From Enoplolaimus lenunculus (lineage: Eukaryota > Nematoda > Enoplea > Enoplida > Thoracostomopsidae), in NCBI GenBank assembly GCA_030248215.1, contig JASANG010000566.1:299131-363130 (forward strand): a stretch of DNA of 64,000 bases. The letters are read 5' to 3'. The notes below the pieces were generated by a model. The model was given only the letters and a program-made list of their open reading frames with translations, was not told the origin of the DNA and searched no databases. Both the position numbers and the translations under genes were made by a program. This document shows, piece by piece, positions 22,526-33,282 of the stretch (within the stretch, counting starts at the first letter, position 1; each line of letters begins with the position of its first letter).

Positions 22526-23442
22526 GCGCCGAAGATTTTCAAAAAAACAAAGAGGGTTTCAGTGGCAGCTTCAGATGTTTAGTGAAATTATGGGACGAAT
22601 AATTATAGTTTTCGCATCAAATGTATATATAATGATTTTAAAACAAAGTGGTATTTTACGGTTTTATGATTTTTCTGTATGATGCAAAAATTTGTGTAGA
22701 AACGAGACTTCCATATGGCTTTGAATATTCACTATTAGACTAAGAACGGTTGAAGATTTTGGAATGGTCAAAATTTTGACTAATTTTGTGCGACTGTGGT
22801 GGTCAAACAATTTACTAAATCTGGTATTTTTCGCGTTGCAAGCTCAAAAACATATATAAAATAGTTTTACAGATAAGTTTTTTGGGAAATTTTGAAAGTT
22901 GCTCGCTTAAAACTATTAAATTATACACACCGAATGGTATTTGGTTGCATTACTGTTCGTCACCTTGAACTTGGAAACGCATTCTGATTGGGCGAACAAA
23001 CATGGAGTTAAATAGACAACGGAAATCCTGCTGCGCCCTACTCCGTGAATCGTTCACTTGACCGTAGCCACGTAGCTACAGCCCCCCTCGAAGCAGACAA
23101 ATGGGCCGGATCCGACAAAGTTTATAAGTTTTTCACGGCGCCATCCTGCATAACCCCCGACAGTTTGAAAAGGTATTTTCCGTATCAAGACAGCGACAAA
23201 CCTTAGTTAGGACTTTAGGCCCATGTATAGATGGGAAGTTGACCAACGAAAGTCTCGGTCGAATTGTGGCTGGCGATGCATTCGACTTTAAAACATGAAA
23301 AAAGCAAAATATGCGCAGAAGCACGGGTACATTTGAAAAAATGTTATAATTTTACATTTTGTTATGCAGCTTACCGAACACGTGATAATAGTAGACGCAG
23401 TACAAAACAAAAATAAAATTTATATTATAGCGCGAAGTGCTA
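22526..23442. other. No gene seen
   Basis: No exon or repeat boundary was recognised. Confidence 0.4.
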
Positions 23443-23694
23443 CACTGTAAATTCCAATGAGTTGATTAATCAATTCAGCTAGCGAGCTGGTTATTTCTGA
23501 ATTAATATCAGTAAACATTAACTCACTCTGAGTTGAGTTGATTCTCACTCTGAGTTAAGTTAACTCTGGGTGAGTTGATTAATTAACTCAGAATGAATTG
23601 AGTCAACTCAACTTTCTGAGTTCTGATACTCCTAACTCAGACTGAGTGATTCAACTCATTCTGAGTTAAAATCAACTCACTGAAATTTACAGTG
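23443..23694. mobile_element. Family G MITE, copy 1 (GAGTTGA palindrome)
   Basis: Family G begins CACTGTAAATTCCAATGAGT and ends ACTCACTGAAATTTACAGTG. The arms are built from ACTCAGA/TCTGAGT words and fold back almost completely. This is the best copy in the window. Confidence 0.9.
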
Positions 23695-24367
23695 TAATAT
23701 TTGTTGCACATCGCATTATGTCAGGTTCAATACTGCGAAAAAGTGCAATTTTGCCACGGTCTAAAATGGTCTCGTCTACACTCACCCCACGCGCGCCGAC
23801 GGGATAGCTCAAGGGTGCTTTCCACGGCTACTGACAGTTCAGTTTGCAATAGCGAGCCGACGTTGTATATATTTTATGTTTCCCAATATCTATGCTAATG
23901 GGATCATTGTCTTAAAGCATCCAACGCGCTTGTATAAAACGGGCAGGGCCGTACCAACCATCCGTTATATCCCTGACTTAGGGGCCCACGCCGAAATGGG
24001 GTTCACCCTAAACGATTGGAACAAAAACCGCCGAAGTCGTAAAATGCGTCTGGCTTATCGCTCGCGAGTTTCGAAGGTGCCACTCTGGACGTTGGAGGAT
24101 GTCCCAGCCCCTGTCTGCTCCGGCACTATAAAGGGGAATTACATTAAGGGCTGTATTTTTGGGAAGAAATTGTTGACACTGACAGAGATATTAGTCTCAA
24201 GAGTATTCAACCGACAAAAACATATTTGTGGACCCATACCGTAAATGTATTGAGAAGATTGCAGGCATTTTGGTATTTTGTAGTTTTCATAAATTTATAA
24301 AAATGTACTATTGTAGAGATTCGTAGAAAAGTTTTGTTCGAAATATGAAACTTTCATTCCCTAGTTT
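23695..24367. other. No gene supported; less AT-rich open stretch
   Basis: Frames at 23701-23898 and 23876-24244 (122 codons) lie in a less AT-rich stretch. I see no domain, splice pattern or repeat that explains it. Confidence 0.35.
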
Positions 24368-24665
24368 CACTAGCGGATCCAGAGGGGGGACGGGCAGGTG
24401 TACGCTACGCCCCCCTACCATCAAAATTTTTGTGTTAAAATGGCAAAGTCCATACCTTACAATTTTTCCTCAGAAAATTTTATTGTAAAAAACAATTTTT
24501 GCTGCAGAATTTTTGGTGATAAAATGGTACAGTTCCTACCTTACAATTTTTCGCCCTCAGAAAATTTTTTGGTGATAAAATGATAAAGTTTCTACCTTAC
24601 AATTTTTGTGTTTCATAATAGTTGCCTGCCCGCCCTCCCGTTCAAAATTTTTGGATCCGCCACTG
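24368..24665. mobile_element. Family J hAT-type MITE, copy 1
   Basis: Ends CACTAGCGGATCCA and TTGGATCCGCCACTG, with a perfect 8-bp duplication, CCTAGTTT, on both sides. The inside is built of repeats of TACCTTACAATTTTTC with AAAATTTTT arms. Confidence 0.85.
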
Positions 24666-25133
24666 CCTAGTTTGAACAAGAATTATATTACAACGGACCA
24701 TAGCAATTTAATAAGAGAAGAGTAATTTGACTCCCATAGGAGCAGTATTATTATAGATAATGCGTTGGCTCTAAACGCCAAACTATTGTTGGCATCATAA
24801 CAATATCACAAACAGAAAAATTATTTTACAAATACGAACCCGTTGTAAGCACAAATCATGAACATACACTACCAAAATATTTTTTCTATTCAAGTCGAAA
24901 TTTCCTACCAACCCACCTGTATAGCAGCCGTCATTGAACCGCTCCAAAATAATTTGATAACTCTTACAAGAGTCAGAACTATATTTGCAGATATGCATAC
25001 CATCATTCGCAAGAGAAACAATTCTTCATTTTATCTGGTTCATGATAATTTACATAACCGACCAGCAGATAACCGTATCGGGTACCAAATCCCTCTTAGG
25101 ATTTCCATAAATAATCCCTTAAATAGACAGGGG
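24666..25133. other. No gene seen
   Basis: AT-rich spacer. The 92-codon frame at 24858-25136 has no support. Confidence 0.4.
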
Positions 25134-25548
25134 TAATAAAAGGGGACCCCATTTTGAGTGTCAATCAATAGGAGTCCGCATCGCTAATAAGCGTCCGTAA
25201 GCGGATAGACTCTGTAAACCCTAATTAGAGTCCATGAATGTCAATTATCCCTAATTGTAGCGCATAGATGACTCCATGACCAAATAATCTGAGTTTAAAA
25301 CTTTAAAGCATACTTAAATTTTGAAAGTACATTCCTAAGTATAACCTTGCATGATCGCTCAAGTTAATGACACATGACAAATAAACGTTTAATTCAACGG
25401 ATAACTGCAGTACCGGATATATTTCAGTAACGAAGGGTGGCGGAGCGTGGATTATAAATAAATAACAGTCCGTAACCGAATAACAGGGCGGTACCCTCTG
25501 CAGAGGCCAAATAGATATCATTCCCCCCACTAATTCGGGTCACTACAG
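25134..25548. mobile_element. Family E MITE, copy 4 (left end lost)
   Basis: Starts inside the element (GGTAATAAAAGGGGACCCC) and runs to an intact TCGGGTCACTACAG end. Confidence 0.8.
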
Positions 25549-27034
25549 TACGACACTAAAAATATTACCGGTACAGACGTGACGAACAACGCAATTACGG
25601 ATACCACCGCGCCTTATACCAGTATATTGTAGTGCGCATCATCAAGGTGTATTTCCTGCCCATACATTCGTTTGGTCAGCTGAGTCACTGCTGCTATAGG
25701 TTTGCAGGGTAATCACGAGCAACGCTTTATCGATTAGCAGTTACCAAGCTAAATTGTGATTTACAAATGCTGATGCTTTATATATTATGGATTCTATACG
25801 GTAGTTGATTAATACCAAGTCAGGACCAATCACAAACGTTACCGCTAACGACGGCTATTAACCAGGTACCCAATTCCCTACCAACAGATTCGGCATTCCG
25901 ATTGCGGTTGGACTGTCCAAAAATTATTTGGAAAAATTCGGAACCGCTGCCACAGATATGACCAGCCATTATTTGGCAAGAAACAAATTTGCCCGTTTTT
26001 TTGTGATTTAACATATTTGAACCAGTGAATCGCCGTATTGAAAACCCTTTCGGATAACCTAAAATAATTGGCTTAAAACTTTGTGAAATTGTACTGAAAC
26101 CAACAGTAACCGGAATAGACACAATAAAGCAAAACACAACTATTGTTTTGTTGATTTTTAACCATACTATAGTGCCTATAGACCTAAGAACGCGTTTTAG
26201 GTGAATAAACAGCAACATATACACGTCGATTTACGCCCACATATATGATGCATATTGTATTCTAATTTTACACTTTGAATAATTTTTTGGCAAGAAATAT
26301 AGCCAAAATTTGCTTGCAACATAAATCCGGCCAAATTAGATCTGGTTCGGGCAAACTACTATCCTGTTTAGCATCTGTGGTATACAAGCAAGTCTACAGC
26401 AACACTTGTATAATTAGGTACTTTTACAATATATTACTTGTTTTGTGCATCCTGAGAGATCAAAAATGGCAGATCTCAACAAGGAACATTAACAGTTGAC
26501 TATCAGTCTCAATCAGATTTACTGCGACCCACAGGTACTCATGTGTTGCGGCAGGTGGTAAACGTGGGTTGGGTAAATCACTTTTGACGCGGGTATACTC
26601 GCTGATAAAAAATTTAGATTTCGTTACTAAAACTTTGGGCTTCAAATGACAATCATGCGTAAATATGACTAACTATGTTACCTCGTTGTTATAGTGTTTT
26701 GCTAATAGACTTATGGGTTGGGTTTCACGGTGTCAGGGTAAAGGACGGGGGTTTCCTTTCGATTCTGTTGACTTCCGCCTGTGCCGAATTTTGCGTGTGG
26801 GTCAGTCAATTTCGATAGTGGCATTTTTTGTATATTTATGAAAGTTGTGCCGTTCTCAGTAAGCTTGTTCGCATTTTCAAGTGATGATAATAGGGCAATT
26901 GAACAGATTTCAGAAAAAAGAAGCCTAAACGCTAACTGCAACATTTTGTACACTTAAATTTCACAAAACCCTGTTTCATCGCCACCAGCGCTTCCAGATG
27001 AAGCAAAATTGTTGACCTCTGGCGCCGTATTTAA
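25549..27034. other. No gene seen
   Basis: About 1.5 kb without a recognised exon. The 134-codon antisense frame at 25820-26224 contains no known motif. Confidence 0.4.
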
Positions 27035-27209
27035 TCTCTCCGAAATAGGCTTTTCCTAACTACACAAACTGAGTAACAATTCGACTCCGTCAGTGTCAAA
27101 TTGAGTCGAATTTGACTCTACATGTGGAGTGAAATTTTGACTCAGCTTGTGTAGTCAGGAAAAGTCTATTTCGGAGACAGTCAATTTGACTCGCCATTTT
27201 TTGCAGTGT
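27035..27209. mobile_element. Family D MITE, copy 6 (left end lost)
   Basis: Begins within the arm (ATCTCTCCGAAATAGG) and ends CGCCATTTTTTGCAGTG. Confidence 0.8.
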
Positions 27210-27391
27210 ATACATTGCCAGTTTACTGACAAGATTTGTCAAAAAAACCGAGCGAAGGTTTCTGGACAGAAAAGAAAAAATGAGGACGGATAAAAAGGCG
27301 GAAGGACGTAAAATTTCTGCGGAGAACACGCGAGCCGGGTAAAAATCTTTATCCACTTAAATCTTGGGTATGAATTGTGGTTCCGTTATAA

Positions 27392-27599
27392 CGATTGGTG
27401 ACTCAAATTGACTCTCTCCGAAATAGGCTTTTGGGGACTACCAGCACAAAATGGGTCAAATTCGACTCCGCCAGAGTCAAATGTGCGACTATAAGTGAGT
27501 CGAATTTTACTCTGCCGGACTCGAATTCGACTCAGTTTGTGTAGTCCCGTAGAGCCTATTTCGGAGAGAGTCAATTTGACTCACCATTTTTGCCAGTGT
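27392..27599. mobile_element. Family D MITE, copy 7
   Basis: Nearly full length. Its right end, CACCATTTTTGCCAGTG, lies about 190 bp upstream of the neuropeptide start codon, so it is in the likely promoter or 5' UTR intron. Confidence 0.8.
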
Positions 27600-27785
27600 A
27601 GCTCACATTGTAAAAACAATTCGATTTTTTAACCCTTTACTTCAACACAGGCTGATTGATTTTGAGTAGTCGTATGCCTATGATTTCTAAAGTTTTGATG
27701 TAATTTAAAACCAAAAACTTAAGAAATCATAAAAGCGAATTTATTTTTTAGTGCTGTAAAGTAATTTTTAACTAACCACTGTGAT

Positions 27786-28196
27786 ATGAGCGTACAAATG
27801 AACCTATCTTCGCAACTGTTTATGCTAATCGCGATTACATTGCCCGTATATACAGCGTCAACATTCCCACTGATCCGAAGCGAACGACACGTATTGCACT
27901 ATACTGCCGATGAAACACCAACAGACGGCGAATCCACATCCGACAAAACATGGATTAAGCTGTTACATTCGTTTCGAGGTCTCGCTGATGCATCGATTGG
28001 CAGTGTTCCACTTGAAGATTCAAGGTTGTCGCTGAAACGTGAACTGCAACAACTACGTGATAACACAGTGTCGAGACGAAATCGGTTCAGTATTCAACGT
28101 TTAGATGGATTTTTGGGTAAACGAATGTATAGGAACGCTCAAAATTTGACAAGATACAACACAGCTGAACGGTTCGACGCGTTTTTCGGCAAATGA
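27786..28196 (+). CDS. Neuropeptide precursor, two amidated peptides
   Basis: Encodes a 136-residue secreted prepropeptide (132 if Met5, the better start for the signal peptide, is used). Residues 5-26 form a signal peptide with the core LFMLIAITLPVYTA. A spacer follows to a KR at 84-85 and an RR at 97-98. The first predicted peptide is NRFSIQRLDGFL (99-110), released by RR and GKR with the Gly becoming a C-terminal amide. The second runs from M114, or from Y124 after a single Arg, to ERFDAFF (128-134), followed by GK and the stop, so it too is amidated. The two ends share the pattern R-[LF]-D-[GA]-F-[LF]-amide, as sister peptides of one precursor do. The layout is typical of neuropeptide genes. 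The peptide family is not one I can name. An acceptor-like TTATTTTTTAG at 27741-27751 suggests a 5' UTR intron. The whole precursor lies in one exon. Confidence 0.8.
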   Translation: MSVQMNLSSQLFMLIAITLPVYTASTFPLIRSERHVLHYTADETPTDGESTSDKTWIKLLHSFRGLADASIGSVPLEDSRLSLKRELQQLRDNTVSRRNRFSIQRLDGFLGKRMYRNAQNLTRYNTAERFDAFFGK

Positions 28197-28435
28197 ACAA
28201 CAACAACTTCTGTGCGTTGAGCAAGAATACTGAATTATCATTATTAGCTATGTATCCTTAGCTAAATCTGTGATATATAATGGAGTTCAAACAGAAACGT
28301 AAGATATTTCCTACTTGAACCGTTGGTATTGGGTTTATATGTCCTAAAAGACAATTATTAAATTAAAGGTCCCAAGATATACGCTTCCTGGGGATTAATT
28401 TTAAAATATTCATTGTTAAAAAATGTTTCGTGAAA

Positions 28436-28441
28436 AATAAA
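28436..28441 (+). terminator. Poly(A) signal of the neuropeptide gene
   Basis: AATAAA lies 240 bp after the stop codon. It is the first good candidate on this strand. Confidence 0.5.
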
Positions 28442-28630
28442 GTGCGCCTGTATTAATATTTAAGTTTATTCGTAAATTTGAAAAAGTATTAATTTAATAA
28501 AACTCCGATAAAGCGTGCATAGATTGCCATTAAACTTCGAATTGTGTAACAGTGTAACAGCATTGTAAGTACATATTTTGCAGCGACTAAAGCAAGATTT
28601 AGGGTCTTTACGAAAGCGGTTAAAACTTTC

Positions 28631-28861
28631 GGCTCATGTATAGATCAGGGGCGGAATGTTTTTCTGTGGCACTGCAATAGAATAAGCCTAAGCTTTAGAC
28701 TAATTTTTTGGCTTGGTTTAGGTTTTGGCTTATGCTTGAGTTTAGCATTAAACTCATTCTTGCGCTTAGGCTTAGGCTTAGGCTTAGGCTTAGGCTTAGG
28801 CTAAGGCTAAGACTTAGGGATATGTTTATAATACTGTTCCGCTACAGTTCTTTACATTGGC
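28631..28861 (+). mobile_element. Family B MITE, copy 5
   Basis: Perfect 8-bp duplication AAACTTTC at 28623-28630 and 28862-28869. The TTAGGC run at about 28764-28802 has six or more units. Confidence 0.9.
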
Positions 28862-29084
28862 AAACTTTCTATCTTGTATAAGTAGTCATTAAACTGACAG
28901 CGGTGTCAAACTGAAACCCTTGGCATACTCAATTATAGGGTTGGGGGGGGCAAAAATTCCAGCAGGACCAATGCACAAATTTTAAATGGTTTAGGTACAA
29001 ACGAAAATTAAACTTTTGTAGGTAGTCACAGACCGCTGTGACTACTGACTCGCCGTTTTTAAAAACTTCAAGCTAAACATTCAC

Positions 29085-29220
29085 AGTCTCCGTCCGTCAC
29101 CGCACAGCACCGTACGGCGCCGTACGGATGACGCACGGTGACGGGACGGCGCCATACGATTGACGCACCCTGACGCACTGTGACGGATCGCGTCGGATGT
29201 CAACTATAGCGCAACTCTAA
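29085..29220. mobile_element. Family H GC-rich MITE, copy 2 (left end lost)
   Basis: CpG-rich arms (CCGTCCGTCACCGCAC, GACGCACGGTGACGG) run to the end TATAGCGCAACTCTAA. Confidence 0.75.
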
Positions 29221-29596
29221 CGTTTGTTTACTGTCATATATCAACCAAATTGAAACAAATTATGAAAACCCCAAAACGTTGTAAGTAGATATGTAGGCAA
29301 TAAAATAACAACTCTGGTTGTATTGTCAGTTTTCATTCGAGTTGACTTAAAACAGATTTCGGCCCACGTTTCTTTTTCCGACCGCAGTAAAGTATTATCA
29401 ATTTGCATAATCGTAGATTTAACTAAAAATATGCTGGTTTTCAAATGCTTAACACAAGAGCTTTCAAGCGAGGTCACAGCCGTTATGCTGAGGTATTTCA
29501 CAGGCAGAGTTCTAAAATTGACTGAATTCGCGTTTTGGCACAGCTTCCAAACAAACCATTGTTTGCGAACCGCATGTGGTACAAGATAATATTTTC
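29221..29596. other. No gene seen
   Basis: Two short overlapping frames on opposite strands, with no support for either. Confidence 0.4.
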
Positions 29597-29951
29597 GGCC
29601 AATGTTAAGGTACGTAACAGTGGATTAAGCGTATTCGTAAGCCTAAGCCTAAGCCTAAGCGTTGCAAAAATGTGTTCCAAAGCCTAAGCCTAAGCCTAAG
29701 CGTTGCAAAGGTGTTTTCCTAAGCCTAAGCCTAAGCCTAAGCGTTGCAAAAATGTGGTCCTAAGCCTAAGCCTAAGCCTAAACCTAAACCTAAGCCTAAG
29801 CGTTGCAAAAGTGTTTTCCTAAGCCTAAGCGTTGCAAAAGTGTTTTCCTAAGCCTAAGCGTAAGCCTAAGCGTAAGTCTAAACAAAAAATGTAATCTAGA
29901 ATCTAAACCTACTCGTTTATAGACGCACCAAACCCTGGACGCCAATGTGCC
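29597..29951 (-). mobile_element. Family A MITE, copy 9 (expanded core)
   Basis: The core has five blocks of GCCTAA hexamers (29640-29880), separated by the spacer CGTTGCAAAARTGTKTTCC. The right end lacks part of its terminal repeat. Flanks ATATTTTC and ATATTTCG suggest a target duplication. Confidence 0.8.
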
Positions 29952-30370
29952 ATATTTCGTAACCTTTTTGTCCTAAAGTTGACTATTTCCTCATTTCGGG
30001 CAGCATTGGCACACAATGCAGATTTCGGTTTCAAAAATGAAAACTTTGAATGGACAAATAGTTATACTTTGACCCATGATTTTCATGAATTTTTTATTTT
30101 TGGTCCGCAACACAAATCATCGTCAACACCCAGATTAGATCATGACCTAAATGTAATTTGCGGGAATATTCCTTGTTCATCACCATGAGTGCTTCGTTGT
30201 TTAAAATATTTTCCATTAAACATATGCAGAGCCGTAATTATATTTGCTGCTGTCATCAAGAAGTGCCGCCTAGGCTATATAACACATATCTCGGAAGAAC
30301 GCAAAGTCGTGCTACAACTATTACTTGTTTGTTAAAAGAATGTTTCCACTTTCGCTAGGGCTAAAATGGT
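29952..30370. other. No gene seen
   Basis: Two short frames (29979-30188 and 30158-30358) without splice sites or motifs. Confidence 0.4.
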
Positions 30371-30551
30371 ATCACGACAATTCGTCGACCGATCCCTTGT
30401 AATCCGAACCTTCATCGGTTCGACATTTCGTCATCAATAATTATGCTTACGATTTACACACAGGCTGTATAATCACGCTTATGCTTCGATTTATTAATTT
30501 GCTCTAGGACAATGTTGGGTGACAAGTTGTCGGTCGACGAATTGTCGTAGA
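30371..30551. mobile_element. Short MITE with GACAATTCGTCGACCGA ends
   Basis: ATCACGACAATTCGTCGACC at the left is mirrored by GGTCGACGAATTGTCGTAG at the right, 180 bp apart. Only one copy is present in the window. Confidence 0.65.
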
Positions 30552-30972
30552 TTCAGCTAAAACACAAATGTCCTATCAGGAAAAGGGCTGATTAATTTTC
30601 CTTTCTAACGAATATATAAAGCGTAAAAAATTAAAAAATTTCAATATATTTATCTGGTTGATTTTCAATTTCTGGCAAAAACAGTGCCAATTATCAAAAA
30701 ATGAGAAGAGGGGCGATAATTTATTGTTTGGTCATTGGGCATCATAGCAACATTTTACCTAACTCGGCCGGGCAGGAAAACAGGGTTTTTTAAACAGGAC
30801 TTTTAGTTGTTGTGATCCCACAGCTTTGGGTGTCGAGCTGTAGCTACTCAGTGTTTTTAGCTAAAACACTATTGTACCTGCCCTAAGGTACCTCGGATAT
30901 AAAATGTTGCATGAATGCTTACAGGCGATATAAACACTTACTGACCTTCTTCCAGAGCAAAAGAACATACAT
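30552..30972. other. No gene seen
   Basis: AT-rich spacer. Confidence 0.4.
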
Positions 30973-31307
30973 CAGGGCACAACCCCAGATGTCTGCCTCC
31001 GGATCGGGCTCCGGCACAAAATCGGCATTCGACTCCGGCTCCGGTATAATTGTTGCCGGAGGTTCCGGCAATTTCTGGTAAAATTATGCATAGTTTTGCA
31101 AAATTTATCAGCGCGTTTGTTTTACTTTTGGCACAATTTTCACGAGCGAGTTTCAACTTAACAACTTTTATTGTAGATACTGGTTAAAATTAACTAATTA
31201 AACATCATTATTACTGCCTAATTTCGCGTCACCTCCGGCTGCAACTCCGCAAGTTTCGTCGACCTCCGGCTCTGGCTACGGTATTTTTCACCTCCGGGCG
31301 TACCCTG
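30973..31307. mobile_element. CAGGG-ended hAT-type MITE (CTCCGG-rich)
   Basis: Begins CAGGGCACAACCC and ends GGGCGTACCCTG. Flanks ACATACAT and ACATATAT match at 7 of 8 positions. The arms contain repeated CTCCGG words. It resembles in style the element at 57176-57584. Confidence 0.75.
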
Positions 31308-31635
31308 ACATATATATACCTGTGCGGTATACAGCTTACTGCATTTATTATTAAACTGGCAAGTTTTTCTCAAAAACTTAGCCCGAAACGCTAAAAATAG
31401 CACCGCGTTGTCCAAACTCAAAGTTGCTATGGAAACTTATATCGCAGCAATTTTGGTATTTTAGCAAAGTTGTCGTCGCAGTTTCTCGAAGGTTTGGTCC
31501 CAAAAAAGTTTAATATATTCTGAGCAGGGCTTAACCGTTGTAGATTGAAGCTGGTACAGAAGTGTTCCAGCGGCATAAAAACAAATATTGTAAATGCTTT
31601 ATAATTTTTAAGAGTGCGAACAGATAAAACTATTC

Positions 31636-32084
31636 AGAAGCGAAACGAATAATAATCGATTATTTTGGTCATGTAAAGATCAGTGGCAGACGTTTTGGTG
31701 TGGGATCGCAATAGAGTAAGCTTAAGCTTTAGATTAATTCTTGGTTTAGGCTATGATTTGGTTTACGTATATGCTCATTCTAACGCTTGGAATTATGCCT
31801 AGACTTAGGTTATAGGCTTAGGAATATGCTTGATAAACTATTTAGAAGCGAAACGAATAATAATCGATTATTTTGCTCATATAAAGATCAGGGGCAGACG
31901 TTTTGGTGTGGGATCGCAATAGAGTAAGCTTAAGATTTAGAGTAATTTTTGGTTTAGGCTATGCTTAGAGTTAGGTATAAGCTCGTTTTAAGGCTTGGTC
32001 TTACGCTTAGGCTTAGGCTTATGCTTAGGAATACGCTTAACTTAACGCTTAACCTACTGTCACGGGCCTTTTCTACACATTGGC
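31636..32084 (+). mobile_element. Family B MITE, copy 6, internally duplicated
   Basis: A 208-bp direct duplication (AGAAGCGAAACGAATAATAA at 31636 and 31844) includes genomic flank and the left half of family B. Two left ends are therefore followed by one right end, ACGGGCCTTTTCTACACATT. Unequal exchange is the likely origin. Confidence 0.75.
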
Positions 32085-32135
32085 AGATTATTGTTTTGAA
32101 CTGCAGTGAACTAGTGAATTAAGCAATATCGCGTA

Positions 32136-32345
32136 CACTGCAAAAAATGTAAATTAAATTGACTCTCTCCAAAATAGACTTTTCTGGACTTGCATAAACT
32201 CAGTCAAATTCCACTCCGCCAGAGTCAAACGTGCAACTCAGTGAATTGAATTTGACTCTGGCGGAGTCGAATTTTGATTCAATTCGTGTAGTCCCGAACA
32301 GCCTATTTCGAAGAGAGTCAGTTTGATTCACCTTTTTTTGCAGTG
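32136..32345. mobile_element. Family D MITE, copy 8
   Basis: CACTGCAAAAAATGTAAATT to TTTTTTTGCAGTG. Complete. Confidence 0.85.
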
Positions 32346-32467
32346 TACAATTGTAAAAATACAGGTGATATTTTTCCCACAAAAGGGTAGTATTCAGTGC
32401 CGAAATTACATTTTGACTACTTCCGTGGTTAAGCTATAGAAGAATGACTTAAAGCTAATTAATGATA

Positions 32468-32716
32468 CCAAGAGTGGATGTGTTTATTATCTCCCAAAAC
32501 AAAATATACCACCAGGCGTTGTGTTTTCAGCCGACTGCAATTATTTATGATTTGTCGCTATCACTTGCAATAAATCTAAATTAAACGTTAAGCGGAGCAT
32601 TTATGTAACCGCATACAAAAAGTGCCATGGTTTGCATAAATTGTGCTTTCTAAATAACGGATGTAGGCCAAAAAACGCAACGCGTGCCAGGTATAATTCT
32701 TTTCTACACAGAATGT
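32468..32716. mobile_element. Family I MITE, copy 4
   Basis: Inverted relative to the other copies. It starts AAGAGTGG..ACCAGGCGTTGTGTTTTC and ends ACGCAACGCGTGCCAGG..TTTTCTACACAGAAT. Confidence 0.65.
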
Positions 32717-32879
32717 AACCAGTTGCAAACTTTTGCTTAAAATATACATCATTCATTCTTGATGATTGCATTTTTGACAGTACAGACACGGAATCTTTGA
32801 TTACAGCTTACGAGCTGTGCAATAAAACAAAAAATGCAATTTTGTGTTTCGACTCGCTCTGATTGTAGTGCATATTTTC

Positions 32880-33083
32880 GGCCCATGTAAAGATCAGGGA
32901 CGGAACGTTTTTCTGTGGGACTACAATAGAGTAAGCTTAATCTTTACACTGAATGTTTTACTTGGCTTAGGCTTAGGCTGGCTTAAATTTAGGAATATGC
33001 TCATTCTTACGATTAGACTTAGGCTAGCCTAGGCTTAAGAATATGCTTATAATACTGTTGCGCCCCTGTTCTTTACATTCGCC
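32880..33083 (+). mobile_element. Family B MITE, copy 7
   Basis: Complete copy ending about 200 bp upstream of the predicted annexin A start codon. No clear target duplication. Confidence 0.8.
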
Positions 33084-33279
33084 ACATTAGCTTATTGCAA
33101 GTAATTATTTTTGTTGAGCTACTGGAAATGTATAATGTTTATTAGTTCAAATCCATTTGCTGGTTTATCGACCTGATTGATTTTTTAAATTTTGACCTTT
33201 CTGTTATTAACATGCATTCTATGACAATCATCAAGTAGCATTTAAACAGCAAACAGCCGTTCAAAAATATTGGATCGTC

Positions 33280-33282
33280 ATG
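33280..33282 (+). CDS. Annexin A exon 1 (start codon only)
   Basis: ATG is followed at once by the strong donor GTGAGT. It joins in phase 0 to SANTSKSGG. Another 5' exon cannot be excluded. Confidence 0.5.

Noticed and set aside
23876-24244. 122-codon frame in a less AT-rich stretch
   Set aside because: No motif or family recognised, and the composition alone does not prove coding.
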